DNA from: Chrysomallon squamiferum
Lineage: Eukaryota; Mollusca; Gastropoda; Neomphalida; Peltospiridae
Direction of reading: 5' to 3'
Length of the DNA stretch: 50,000 nt
Assembly: GCA_012295275.1 (NCBI GenBank)
Contig: CM022668.1
Location: 7,886,818-7,936,817, forward strand
The first letter of the stretch is position 1, and each line of letters begins with the position of its first letter. Below the pieces are notes generated by a model. It was not told the DNA's origin. It saw only the letters and a list, made by a program, of their open reading frames with translations, and did not search any database. Below, one piece after another: positions 11,115-21,899 of this stretch. Made by a program: the position numbers and the translations under genes.

Positions 11115-11490
11115 ACTAACAGGCTATGTGAATTTATGGAACATACTGTTTCACTTTTTGTAACTTGTTATGTGACTTTTATAAGAGGCTATTTTACTTT
11201 TTGTAAGAGGCTATTTTAATTTTTGTAAGAGGCTACTTTACTTTTTGTAAGAGGCTATTTCACTTTTTGTAACTTGTTATGTGACTTTTATAAAAGGCTA
11301 TTTTACTTTTTGTAACATGTTATGTCACATTTTTTTAAGGCTATATTACTTTGTGACTTTGTGTACGAAGCTATTTGAATGTGTTTGAGGCTATGTAACT
11401 GTATAAAAACCTATATGACTTTTTTTGTTATGATTTTCAATAAGAGGCTATAGGATTTTGTGTAAAAGGCTATATGACTTGATAAGAGAC
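11115..11490. repeat. Degenerate 24-bp minisatellite
   Basis: Units of about 24 bp (core gtaagaggctattttactttt) recur from about 11115, cleanest at 11180-11260. The phrase tcactttttgtaacttgtta begins at both 11151 and 11260, showing a 109-bp higher-order repeat. Later units to about 11490 keep only the aggctat core. Confidence 0.88.
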
Positions 11491-11639
11491 TAACGAGTTA
11501 GAAAGAAGTCTTTAAACCAATTACTTGTAAGATCTGGTTTTTAAAAGAAGCTAAACAAATCATTATAGGTGTCATATCCTCAGTCTGCCACGAATATTTT
11601 GTCTTTGCAATTTTAAAATATTTTATTTTTGTTCTTTCT

Positions 11640-11775
11640 GTAGGAAATGTAATAGTAGCAGTAGCTGATGACGGAAGTGGTATTTGTGTTAGTTATTGTC
11701 GTAGTCGTAGTCGAGGTAGTAGTAGTAGTGGTAGTGATCGTGGAAGTGGTTCTGCTGGTAGTAGTAGTATTTCTT
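11640..11775. repeat. Degenerate (TAG/TCG)n tract
   Basis: GTAGTAGTCG triplets with interruptions. Confidence 0.8.
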
Positions 11776-12105
11776 TAAAACGTCTTTAATAATAATCAGG
11801 TGACTTATCAACTGGAAATGAGTTAATGACTTTAACAGACAAAGGAGCGAATCCAGTAATGTTTGCTCTTGAGAGCCAAACAACCTTAACAGCCGTCTGT
11901 TAAAAAAAATGATCACACATAAAACACAAATGTTGATTCTGAAAAGTTTATAAATATAAGGATAGAAAAAAAAAGTTTGTTTGTGTGAGAATTTATATAA
12001 TAATCTTTAGTGAAATACTTAATTATTAAGATGAAATTTAACTGGGTAAACTTTTAACAGATGTTTCTTTTTATCGAGATGCAAGGAAAATGCAGTTTAT
12101 ACATG
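11775..12105. other. AT-rich sequence, nothing recognised
   Basis: Non-repetitive; no gene seen. Confidence 0.45.
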
Positions 12106-12450
12106 AAAGAGAGTTATTTCTTATTTCTTAGATGTTAAAGAGTTGGTGTTTTGCTACCAGTCAGAGTGTATAATTATTTCTTGTTTCATTCATCATAGTC
12201 GCTAAGACATTTAGGTATTAAAAGCTTGGTGTTTTCATACTTGTGGGAGGGTAAAAGATATAAAATCATTTCTTGTTCCATTCATTTCAGTGCTTGTGGC
12301 CTTAGGCATTAAAGGGTTTATGTTTTACCACCAGAAGGAGGGCATCAGATATAGAAGTGTTTCTTGTTCCATTCACTTCGATGCTAGACGATTAAAATGC
12401 TAAGGACAGTGTGTTTTCACACCTATGAGAAGGTGCATAAAAACGTTCCT
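12105..12450. repeat. Degenerate ~91-bp tandem repeat, about 3.5 copies
   Basis: The phrase ttcttgttccattcat recurs at 12178, 12270 and 12361 (spacings 92 and 91). Each is followed at matching distances by attaaa-gcttggtgtttt-like and acc-gggagggt-like blocks. An older copy starts near 12115. Copies are substantially diverged, so the array is old. Confidence 0.75.
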
Positions 12451-13080
12451 TTGGTGTTAGTTAGTAAGAATAATCGACTGCATAAATATAGCGGTTGTCT
12501 TTTTCGTATCTTTATAAATGAAATTTATTACTAAGATTTAATTTAATGCTAAAATGTGCTAAAATGTCATCAGAGTTGCAGTAATTTAATTAATCCATTC
12601 ATTCGTTTGTTCCCATCATCTTTCAAATAATTTATTTTTTCCTTCCTTCCTTTTCCCTCAAAACATGACATATCCATGTTTATCAAAATAAATAGCAAAT
12701 TTGAAAGAAGGGAAAAAAAAAAAAAAATGAGTGAAAAAAAAAAAGGCGCTGTCAGTGATTCAGATACCGCCATGTTGATTAACTAAGTTGATTGTCTATG
12801 GATCCGGAACCGTGTCAAATAACAGAAAAATCTGTCGCTGGCAGCAGGTTGTTTTTCCCCGGCGAATTTGAATCACGACTCTGTATAGATAGCCACATCG
12901 AACTGTGTAACGCTATACTCTGCAAACAATAGTTTCAATTAGTTCTTCTGATATATCACGTTTTTCAAATGAACATCGCTAGATATTTATAATGCCGGAA
13001 ACTGACGAAATAGAACGGAAAATGAAGACGTTTATTCCGAATGGGTTGTCTCAAAATAAAAGAGAAAACGAAACATTTTA
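12450..13080. other. Mostly unique segment with a possible tRNA-like remnant
   Basis: Poly-A-rich at 12700-12745. On the minus strand gattcaaattc (plus 12864-12874) resembles a B box, but no good A box accompanies it. The 67-codon minus-strand frame near 12600-12770 is low complexity. Confidence 0.3.
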
Positions 13081-13084
13081 CTTG

Positions 13085-13190
13085 TGTAAGTTTTGTGTGT
13101 TGGTGTGTGTGTGTGCGTTGTTGTTTTTATGCATGCACGTATGTTTAATTAATTAATTAATTAGTTTCTATGTGATTAATCTGATTTTAC

Positions 13191-13238
<48 letters not shown>

Positions 13239-13240
13239 TT
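13085..13240. repeat. GT-rich, (TTAA)n and (TG)n cluster
   Basis: GT-rich DNA at 13090-13120, about five TTAA units at 13145-13163, and a clean (TG)n at 13197-13237. Confidence 0.9.
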
Positions 13241-13329
13241 TTTGTTCTTTTTCTTCTCATCATCATTGTCGTTTTTTAATGTTCATTACTATAGTTATTA
13301 ATATTATTATTATGTATTAATACATATTT

Positions 13330-13395
13330 TAAATAATAATAATAATAATAATAACAATACTGCTGCTACTACTACTGCTACAACTACTACTACTT
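13330..13395. repeat. (AAT)n then (CTA/CTG)n tract
   Basis: AAT units at 13334-13353 followed by CTG/CTA triplets to 13394. Confidence 0.9.
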
Positions 13396-13620
13396 GAATA
13401 TTTAATTTACGTTTGAGACGTCCTGTACATCGAGATGAAAGAGCTGTTGGCCTGCACGTGCTCACGTCAGAACGTGATGTTAAAACTACAAACACGTTTT
13501 TACTCTGCAGTGTGTGTTGATGTGTTTACAGAGTGTATAAACAAGCGAGTCACTGTGTGTACAAGTCGAACTGGGGAGGTGTGAACGTGTTGTCGTGTGG
13601 GCGTAGAACGAATGTGTCCG
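13395..13620. other. Unique segment with CpG-containing words
   Basis: Contains acgtg words at 13457, 13471 and 13584 and a GT-rich end. No gene recognised. Confidence 0.3.
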
Positions 13621-13721
13621 CGTGTATGTATGTATGTATGTTAATATGTTGTATGAATACGTGTTTGAATATGTGGATATCTGGATGTATCTATGTGTGA
13701 ATGTGTGTGAGTGTATGTATG

Positions 13722-13755
<34 letters not shown>

Positions 13756-13870
13756 TGTACGTGAGTGAGTGTGTGTGTGTGTGTGTACATATACACATAT
13801 GTATGTATGTATATATATACATATATATGTATGTATGTATGTATATCACACATGCACATACAAACATATT
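13620..13870. repeat. (TATG)n, (GT)n and (TA) compound microsatellite
   Basis: (TATG) runs at 13625-13640 and 13713-13760, (GT)n at 13769-13787, and mixed ATGT/TATA to 13860. Long frames on both strands are repeat artefacts. Confidence 0.92.
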
Positions 13871-14465
13871 TGTTTCTAATGTCTGTGTGTGTGTTTGTAT
13901 ACAACTTTGTTTATATCTGGGGTTTTTTATACTCTATCATTATGTGTTCAGACAAACAGGAAAAGAGAAAAACAAATAAATAAATAAATTTAAAATGTTT
14001 TAAACTATTAACTAATCGTTCTGGAAACTCGTCTTCTACTAAACGCGCCCTTAAGCTTTAAAACAACGCGATAAACCTAAATCGACACATACAAGGCTGT
14101 CTCATTATCTTAAAGTGTCATGTAACAGACACACAGACGTACACAATTGCTGACCGGTAATTCCTGTTTTGTTTGTGTGACTTGTATCATGACAAATACA
14201 ACGATTTTTATTTTACATTCTGCTTGTTTATCGGTGGTATCATTGTCACCGGAAATGACGTATAATTGTTATGCTAGTTCTCCGCCACTGACTGATTGAT
14301 TACGTTGTTAATTTAATATTAAATTCATCGCTAAGTGCAAGTACAGTGTGTGTTTTAATTGGGGAGATATCTGATACCTTTCTACCAACCTGAGACTGAT
14401 TTATAGTGTAATGGTTATTAATGAGATGTCTTATAGTAAGAACTGCAGGCGAATCTTTGGTGGAA
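13870..14465. other. Mostly unique AT-rich sequence
   Basis: Includes a short AAAT run at 13975-13990. Otherwise non-repetitive with no gene recognised. Confidence 0.4.
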
Positions 14466-14466
14466 A

Positions 14467-14468
<2 letters not shown>

Positions 14469-14521
<53 letters not shown>

Positions 14522-14571
14522 TATAATAACAACAACAACAACAACAACAACAACACCAACATAACAATACC

Positions 14572-14625
<54 letters not shown>

Positions 14626-14702
14626 CATAACAGTAAAAATATCATCGTCATGAATCATTGTACTATACATTATTTATTTGTTTATTTATTTATTTATTTA
14701 TG
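14469..14702. repeat. (AAT)n-(AAC)n-(AAT)n block and (TTTA)n
   Basis: AAT at 14469-14522, AAC at 14527-14556, AAT at 14572-14625 and TTTA at 14670-14701. The poly-Asn frame is an artefact. Confidence 0.95.
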
Positions 14703-14829
14703 GAAGGAGAGAAGAAAAAAGAAAATGAGGGAAGATTGGAAAAAAGTTTCAGTTCACTTTGTTTAATAAGCCTCGATTTTCTTATCAATAATTACTAACA
14801 TCAAGGAATAAATACATTTAACTTGAATT

Positions 14830-14847
14830 TATTATCATCATCGTCAT

Positions 14848-14883
<36 letters not shown>

Positions 14884-15170
14884 TATTATTATTATTATTA
14901 TACCGTTCCTTTCCAGAAAAAAATAAAATAAACAAATAATAAACAAATAAAAATAAACAATAAAATACAAAACACAAGGTCAAAAAACCTAAAAATAAGA
15001 CACTTAACCTAATAATAATGATGATGATGATGATAATAAGAAGAATAATAATAAAAACATTAACAATAATAATAATCATTATATATAAGAATAGGACAGA
15101 GAGAGAGATTAGAAAAAGGAAAGGAATAAATAATTAAAAAAAAAAAAAAAATCGGAAAAAAAAAAACGAG
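14830..15170. repeat. (ATC)n-(ATT)n block, A-rich DNA and poly-A
   Basis: ATC units at 14833-14882 and ATT units to 14901, AAATA-rich DNA to about 15080, and poly-A runs at 15136-15151 and 15156-15166. Confidence 0.9.
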
Positions 15171-15229
15171 CTGGGGGGATAGGAGTAAACTGAGAAGGGG
15201 GGAGGTTCCTGGTGTTTTTGTGCCTGTCA

Positions 15230-15740
15230 CAGCTGGTATTTTAACTGTTTTTTTATTACACTTCTGTCGCCGTTAAACCCCCAACCTTGTCCACAAACGA
15301 TTAAACGTCCTCGTTGCAAAACCAAAATCAATCAAAACGAAATTCGACACTGTTCCTCCGGTTTCCCCAGTCATTAGAACCTGCACGACGTGTCAATATG
15401 GCGTTAAAGTGGAAATTAATATTTTCAGCCAATCTCCGATTTATGTAAGCACAACACGTTACATTTGAGTGGCCGAGTTTGCGAGACAGAAAAACAACAG
15501 CGCCGTTGATCTAAGAAAACGTTGACTTCGTCTTAATTCCAGACGGTGTTGTACTAGCTGCCTTTTGTCGTCGTAGTGTTTGCTTGTTGTCGTTGTTGAT
15601 TACGAGGATATAATTAACCCCAAGCAACAAATAGGCTTGATTAGTTTTAATAGATAATTTTCTTCAGACTTAATAAACTTGGTCGCGTTTCCCCAACATC
15701 GAGTCAATGAACGAGTAGAAATTGATTTCTGTATTTTCAG
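15230..15740. other. Low-repeat island (candidate cis-regulatory DNA)
   Basis: About 500 bp with almost no simple repeat, several TAAT-type homeodomain cores (such as ataattaacc near 15610) and CpGs. No open frame suggests an exon. Composition fits a conserved non-coding element, but conservation cannot be judged from one sequence. Confidence 0.3.
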
Positions 15741-15832
15741 TGAGGGTCAGCATAGTGTATGTACACATACATGTTAATACATAAACTTTACAAACACAAA
15801 CACATTAATTCAGATATACATACATAAACACA

Positions 15833-15836
<4 letters not shown>

Positions 15837-15874
<38 letters not shown>
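15837..15874. repeat. (TA)n microsatellite
   Basis: 19 TA units, directly left of the interspersed repeat fragment at 15879. Confidence 0.95.
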
Positions 15875-15878
<4 letters not shown>

Positions 15879-15960
15879 GTGGTACCTTGACTTACGAGTT
15901 TAATTCGTTCCGTGACCGAGCTCGTATCTCAGTTTGCTCGAATATCAAATCAATTTTCCA
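15879..15960. mobile_element. Fragment of a palindromic interspersed repeat
   Basis: Holds cttgacttacgag, taattcgttccgtgaccgag and ctcgtatctcagtttgctcg, including the palindrome CGAGCTCG (15917-15924). From memory, sequences of this form (gacttacgag, ttcgttccg, gagctcgta) recur in many animal genomes as short DNA-transposon-like repeats. The family name is uncertain, and only one end seems present, abutting a (TA)n. Confidence 0.5.
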
Positions 15961-16110
15961 ATGTATACATACTGACGTACATACAACCTCATACACATAC
16001 ACAAACATATACATACATGGACACATACGTACATACATACATATTTACATACAAACATAAATACACACAGATACAAACACACATACATATGTGTATGAGC
16101 ATTAAAAACA
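15960..16110. repeat. Degenerate ACAT/CA-rich tract
   Basis: Tetranucleotide ACAT and CA runs with interruptions. Confidence 0.8.
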
Positions 16111-16217
16111 AGGAAACATATACGGATGAAAGGAACGTATCAAATGTAGTTAGTTACACAGAGAGACAGACAGACAGTCTGATAAAGACACTGTCAATCC
16201 AGCTAGCAAGATAATCT

Positions 16218-16322
<105 letters not shown>

Positions 16323-16382
16323 TAACGAAAAAGTGAATATTGAAAAGAAATACAGGGAACAAAATAATTGTCGACATTTAAT

Positions 16383-16386
<4 letters not shown>

Positions 16387-16426
<40 letters not shown>
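16387..16426. repeat. Poly-A tract, 40 nt
   Basis: Forty consecutive A, the longest mononucleotide run noticed in the window. It could be a retroelement tail, but no element body was identified upstream. Confidence 0.95.
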
Positions 16427-16428
<2 letters not shown>

Positions 16429-16489
16429 TGATTAAAACTGATCAGAAGAAGACTTAAGCTATCCTCCCCCCACCACACACGTACACACA

Positions 16490-16915
16490 CCAAAAAAATC
16501 GTTAAGTTGAAAATCGGTCACTTATTTTCGTCGCTGTTTCTCATTTCGCTTGCTCACTTGACTAACTACGTGTAGAACATCAGTAGACGGAATCAATCAC
16601 TGCTTTCTTACATCCACAGCCGACTGACAACAGCGCCCCAACAATAACACGGGGAGGCAACTGCTTCTCGTTTGCCAAAGCCTCGATTACCCTGGCACGT
16701 CGAAACGGCAGAGTGGCGTGATTTGCGCGTTACCCTTGCGAATAATAACTCTTCGCTGCTGCTTTTGTTGGCAACGCGCGCAATGCACGGCGGACAGGCG
16801 CTGACAAAAGGCACATGTGAAAATTGATGGCAGACGTTTATTCCGACATTAATGAAAAACAAACTGAGTGTATCCCGGCAGAGTCTGATAGTTTGGGTTC
16901 AGGTAAAACAGAGCC
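16490..16915. other. CpG-containing low-repeat island
   Basis: Relatively G+C- and CpG-rich for this window, e.g. ggcaacgcgcgcaatgc near 16770-16786 and gacaaaaggcacatgtg at 16802-16818. The 84-codon minus-strand frame (16608-16862) has mixed composition but no domain I recognise. A promoter or enhancer is as likely as an exon. Confidence 0.35.
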
Positions 16916-17009
16916 AGGGAATGCGTGTCAGTTGTTTTCTTTGAGGGGCATGTTTTCTTTCTCGTCCTTTATTGTGTTAATTTGTTCAAGCATACTGAAT
17001 GCTGCAAGT

Positions 17010-17335
17010 ACTACTACCACTGCAGCTACTACGTTTACAATTACGTTAGTACTGTCACAGCTGCTACAGTAACACTTCTGTTTTGATATTACTACAACAT
17101 CAACTGCTACCACTACTTTAATGTTCATTCTCGTCATGCTCCTATACCATTATTACCATCATCAAAACCATGTTTATTTTTGCAAACTACTGCTATACCA
17201 CAACTGCCATAGCTACTGCTACCACCACCTCTACTACTACTACATGCTACTGCTACTTTTTTTATTATTATATTATTATTATTATTATTATTATTGTTAT
17301 TATTATTATTATTATTATTACTACCACTACCATGT
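17010..17335. repeat. CTA/TTA trinucleotide tract
   Basis: Degenerate ACT/CTA triplets, then (TTA)n at 17266-17321. Confidence 0.88.
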
Positions 17336-17399
17336 TTGAGATGAACATACAGAGAAAAGGATATACCAAAAACAGTATCTCATTGTTCATTGCTCTTCC

Positions 17400-17486
17400 A
17401 GAAAGAAAAGAAAGAAAAGAAAGAAAGAAAGAAAGAAAGAAAATAATGATAACAATAGAAAAAAGAAAAAAAAAAAAAAAAAAAAG
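17400..17486. repeat. (GAAA)n and poly-A
   Basis: GAAA units at 17403-17443 and poly-A at 17469-17485. Confidence 0.9.
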
Positions 17487-17678
17487 CACTTCAGGAAACA
17501 AAAGAGTCAGATCGTATTAAGGAATACAGATCACATCTCACATTAGTTACTATTTCAGTTACTGTTTTCTAAGTATCAGTTTAATTAGAAATAGTACACA
17601 GTGAAAATCTATGATGCAGTGTATCACTAGTTATTACTTACACTACTGCTACTGCAACGTCTCTTACTGTTGGAGCAG

Positions 17679-17736
17679 CTGCAGCAACAACTTAACAACA
17701 ACAATTTCTGCAGCAACAACTTAACAACAACAAGTT
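17679..17736. repeat. 29-bp tandem duplication
   Basis: Two near-identical copies (ctgcagcaacaac followed by ttaacaacaacaattt) start at 17679 and 17708; only the last bases differ. They sit in CAA/CTG-rich DNA extending to about 17850. Confidence 0.88.
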
Positions 17737-17971
17737 CTACAGTAACTGACAGAAACACTACATTTAACAGCACCGTTACTACTACAACTGTTAACACGAT
17801 TGCCAATATGACTAAGTGTTGTTGCTGCTGTTGTTATCATTATTACTGTTGTTATTTTAAAAATACGGAAGTTCCGCTACTGATTAATAAATACAAATAT
17901 TGACCTGTTTGTCTTGCCACGCAAACCTGAAAGTTAATGTATCGTGTTGGAGAAAAACTCTATTGTCATTT

Positions 17972-18087
<116 letters not shown>

Positions 18088-18094
18088 GAGATAA

Positions 18095-18690
18095 AAAACG
18101 TTGCTCTGTAATATGACTCCTGTTTTACGTCTAGCAGCATGACATCCGATCTTTCAATCATCGAGCAATCCTAAATCTGTCCCAATTAGCAGCTGCGACC
18201 AAGCGTAAACAAACCCTGTCAATATTCGTCCACAAAACTTAGCAATTTATCATTTTAGATTTTCCCTGCAACGATAAATATTCAATCATTTCATATTAGT
18301 AGGTCAATATTTTAGCACGGATTAATAAATATCCGCGGACTTAAATTCTCTTTCAGTTAATGTTGACCAAGATCCGATGCATCGCTTGGCGATTTGAACA
18401 ATCGACAAAACCGCGAGAGATGAAGAAAGTAATAACACCGAATCCCCTATTGCTGCTACGCTGAAATATTTAGTGAAAGCAAACGAAGATGTACCAGTTT
18501 ATTTTTATTTTAACGATTAGTAAGCGTGATTCAGCAAAATGGTATAAATGAAGAGGTCTCAGATCTCACTTCACGTATCTTGATAAACAGTGAAACACAA
18601 GTAAAGTGGTTTTGTTTTCTGACTTGATTTGACGTTTAACGTGTATACTGAGCTTTCATTTGTCTCCGTTCTTCTTTCTCTCTATTTGTT
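18095..18690. other. Low-repeat island with a forkhead-type site
   Basis: Nearly 600 bp without simple repeats. The word gtaaacaaa at 18205-18213 matches the forkhead consensus, and cagctg at 18190-18195 is an E-box. Several TAAT-type cores are present. No coding frame is credible. Candidate enhancer by composition only. Confidence 0.3.
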
Positions 18691-18719
18691 TTCATGTGGA
18701 TCATTATTTTCATAATGAT

Positions 18720-18965
18720 CGCACTCGTTTTCATCATCATCATCATCAGCAACATCATCATTATTATTATGATGTTATTGTGATGTTATTTTAATAACAG
18801 TAAAGTAACTAGTAATAGTAGTTGTAGAAATATTTGTTTTCGAAAATCAGTAGTAAAAGTGGTTTTAGTAGCAGAAATAGTAGTATTAAAATGTTGTGGT
18901 ACTAGTAAAAATAGTAGTAGTAGTAGTAGTGGCAGTAACAAAACAATAATAATAGTTGTAATAAC
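18720..18965. repeat. ATC and TAG trinucleotide tracts
   Basis: ATC/ATT triplets at 18733-18790, then degenerate TAG triplets to 18960. Confidence 0.85.
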
Positions 18966-19009
18966 TGTAGAATTTTTTTTTATAAATCAAACATAAAAAT
19001 GAAAGGAAG

Positions 19010-19181
19010 AAAATTATAACACAAAGAAAAATTATACTTTTTTAAGAAGAAGCAATAAAAAAAAAAAAAAAAACTAATAATAATTTAAAAAAATGAAGAG
19101 GCAAATAAATAAATTTAAAAAAGAAGAAAAGATCAATAAAAATAAACAGGATTAATAAAATATATATATAATTAAAAAAAA

Positions 19182-19245
<64 letters not shown>

Positions 19246-19330
19246 GAATAAATAAATAAATAAATAAAAAGAAGAAGAAGAAAAGAAATAATCTGAACTT
19301 TTTTTATTAAAAAAGAAGAGAAAAAAATAG
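19010..19330. repeat. A-rich tract with (AAT)n and (AAAT)n
   Basis: Poly-A near 19058-19073, AAT units at 19182-19243 and AAAT at 19244-19268. Opposing frames are artefacts. Confidence 0.93.
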
Positions 19331-19586
19331 ATCTGGTTGTCATGGAAACGACACGTCTGGAACAATCACAAATGATTTGTTTGTCTCTATCTTAACTTGA
19401 TTGCTATGGATTAAAGTTCTGTTTCGAGGCGACTAATTTCCTACGTCAAGTCACGTCGCTGAACGAAAGTTCTCGAATTACCACGGAACTCTAGCATCGC
19501 TCAAACAGCAGCTCAGTGTCGTCATTTAGACTTGAAATCACCGAGATCAAACCTCTTTACCCGCTTCTAGTATTCCACCAACGATC

Positions 19587-19587
<1 letters not shown>
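19330..19587. other. Low-repeat segment
   Basis: Unique DNA. On the minus strand ggtttgatctc (plus 19543-19553) is a weak B-box-like word; I do not call a tRNA-like element from it alone. Confidence 0.3.

Positions 19588-19655
<68 letters not shown>
19588..19655. repeat. (AAT)n microsatellite
   Basis: About 22 AAT units. Confidence 0.97.
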
Positions 19656-19657
<2 letters not shown>

Positions 19658-19810
19658 CAAATATTAACCAACAGAGTGATGGGTACAGAATCTAGATGAT
19701 TAATGAGGCTTTGGTGCAGGCCACTCATGCTTGAACTTTCAAGGAATGCAATCACTTTTAAAATGATTCGTTGATATGTAGCAATCTTGCAGTGGTATCA
19801 TTTATGTGTA

Positions 19811-19814
<4 letters not shown>

Positions 19815-19871
<57 letters not shown>

Positions 19872-19913
19872 ATATCTATAACTATATATATCTATATATC
19901 TATATCCATATAC

Positions 19914-19946
<33 letters not shown>
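19815..19946. repeat. (TA)n, TATC and (TG)n compound microsatellite
   Basis: TA units at 19815-19869, TATATC mixture to 19920, TG units to 19945. Confidence 0.95.
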
Positions 19947-20400
19947 AGTTTGAGTTCGTGTATATCCATCCATACATACAAACATATATTCATGGCGTGT
20001 GTATATGCACGTATAAGTTTGATTGCATAATTATACATGTAATATAAACATGTATGTAATTATAACACGTTACAAGTTCGTGTGTGAGTGCATACTGCCA
20101 TTTATATTCAGAGAAAACACATTTAGCTTATATTCAAACATACACTCACACACACACACACACACACATACACACACACATACACACATACACACACTCA
20201 CACATATATACACAGACACATACTATCGTAAATGTTATTTTTGTATAATTGTATATGTGGGTGTTAGTTTATGTGCATATATATACACACAAACACGCAT
20301 ATATGCGTACTGACTGTAATATGAAACATTCATATACACATGTGTACATGACTCACACACATTCACACATACTGTCTCACACATACACAGAGACACACAT
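19946..20400. repeat. Degenerate CA/TA-rich tract
   Basis: CA-rich runs at 20140-20220 and 20284-20400 with GT/TA words between them. Cys/Tyr/Thr-rich frames are artefacts. Confidence 0.75.
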
Positions 20401-20579
20401 AAACCCTGCATTTAAAACAAAATATGAACAGATTGTACAGTTTGAGATTCAGTCAAGTTAAACCACTCGTCACATGTTTTGCCTTGGCTAACGTGACAAC
20501 CTTCTTGTTGTGTTAAATGTTCTGTCCTGTTACGCGATATACATTTAACTCTTCCAACGGCTCATCTCTCGTTTCACTT

Positions 20580-20793
20580 TAAAATTTGATAACAGAATGA
20601 ATATATAAAACACCGAAAAGAAGAGAAAGAAGGAAAGAAATAGACAGAGTTTTATATAAAAGAAATAAAACGAAACGAAAGATAAGAAGAAAAAAAAGAA
20701 TTCATTTTTGGAAAAGTACTATAAAGGAAAAGAAACAAAATATATTTTATAAAAAAAAAATATATATAAAATTAAAAGTTTGAGAAAGGGATA

Positions 20794-20880
<87 letters not shown>

Positions 20881-21085
20881 CAAAAGAAACGAAAAAAAAC
20901 GTATAAAGGGAAAAGAGTGAATGAATCTGAGGTAAAAAAAGAAATTTTAAAAAGAAATTAAAAAATTTTATATATAAAAAAACATTTAGAAAAACGAACA
21001 AGAAAAAAAAAATTAATAAAAAAAGAAGAAGAAGAAGAAGCTATCCATGTGGAGGAATTCTTTTATGATTGCGTCACAAAAAGAA
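20580..21085. repeat. A-rich tract containing a 78-bp (GA)n
   Basis: A/G-rich DNA on both sides of a clean (GA)n at 20799-20876, with GAA repeats at 21024-21040. Confidence 0.93.
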
Positions 21086-21345
21086 AGAAAAAAAAAAGCT
21101 GACAGGATGTCATCATGTACACAGCTGATAATATGTTTCACTGGTGACTGTCATTTTATCCAGCGGTGAAAAACAGAAATAAAATATCTATCCTATTTGA
21201 TAAAGGTCAAACCTGGGCTGTTTAACAGGGTTCAGCGCGAAAAGCACGTGTCAGGCTAACCTGGCCGGGTTCCACTAGCGATACCCCGGCGAGCTTTGTG
21301 AAATGAACAAGTTTAACATCCTTGGTAACAGTAAAATGTAAAAAA
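21085..21345. other. Low-repeat island
   Basis: Unique DNA with an E-box cacgtg at 21246-21251 and a G+C-rich stretch to 21295. No gene recognised. Confidence 0.3.
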
Positions 21346-21355
21346 TATTTATAAA

Positions 21356-21460
21356 TAAAAAAAAAAAAAAAAAAAAAATCTAATAAAAAATGTGGGGAAA
21401 GACATTAACGGTGAAATTAAGAACAGGAAAATCGTAAAAAAAAAAAAAAAAAAAAATGAT
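21356..21460. repeat. Two poly-A tracts
   Basis: A runs at about 21356-21378 and 21437-21456. Confidence 0.9.
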
Positions 21461-21616
21461 AAATTGAAAAAAAATGTAACAGTATAATAATGGCTGCTGG
21501 TTGATCTTGATTTTATTATTTTATACTGGTGGGTGGTTTTTTTTTGTTGTTCTTTTGGGTGGAAGAATTTATAGTTAAAAGAATTAGCAATTTACAGATG
21601 TGTGTGCAGGCGTGTG

Positions 21617-21619
<3 letters not shown>

Positions 21620-21654
<35 letters not shown>

Positions 21655-21717
21655 TTTGGATGTGCGTTTGTATGTAGTATATATGTAAATATATATATAA
21701 ATATGCGTGTATGTATG

Positions 21718-21752
<35 letters not shown>
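21620..21752. repeat. (GT)n and (TA)n microsatellites
   Basis: GT at 21620-21651, then GTAT and TA at 21711-21749. Confidence 0.95.
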
Positions 21753-21754
<2 letters not shown>

Positions 21755-21899
21755 GTTTGTGTTTGTGAATTTAGTAGGTGTGTGCATGAATGCGTGCGTA
21801 TCTGTTTGTGAATGCAATAGCTGTGTCGTGTATGTGTGTATGAATTTTTCTGTGAATGTATGTGTATGTAAGGTGTGTAGTGTATATGGGTGAATGTGT

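Noticed and set aside
16387-16426. Poly-A as the tail of a LINE or processed pseudogene
   Set aside because: The sequence upstream is a (GA)n and AT-rich DNA without reverse-transcriptase or coding similarity.
16608-16862. 84-codon minus-strand frame in a CpG-containing island
   Set aside because: Mixed composition but no recognisable domain; length is within what chance gives in G+C-richer DNA.
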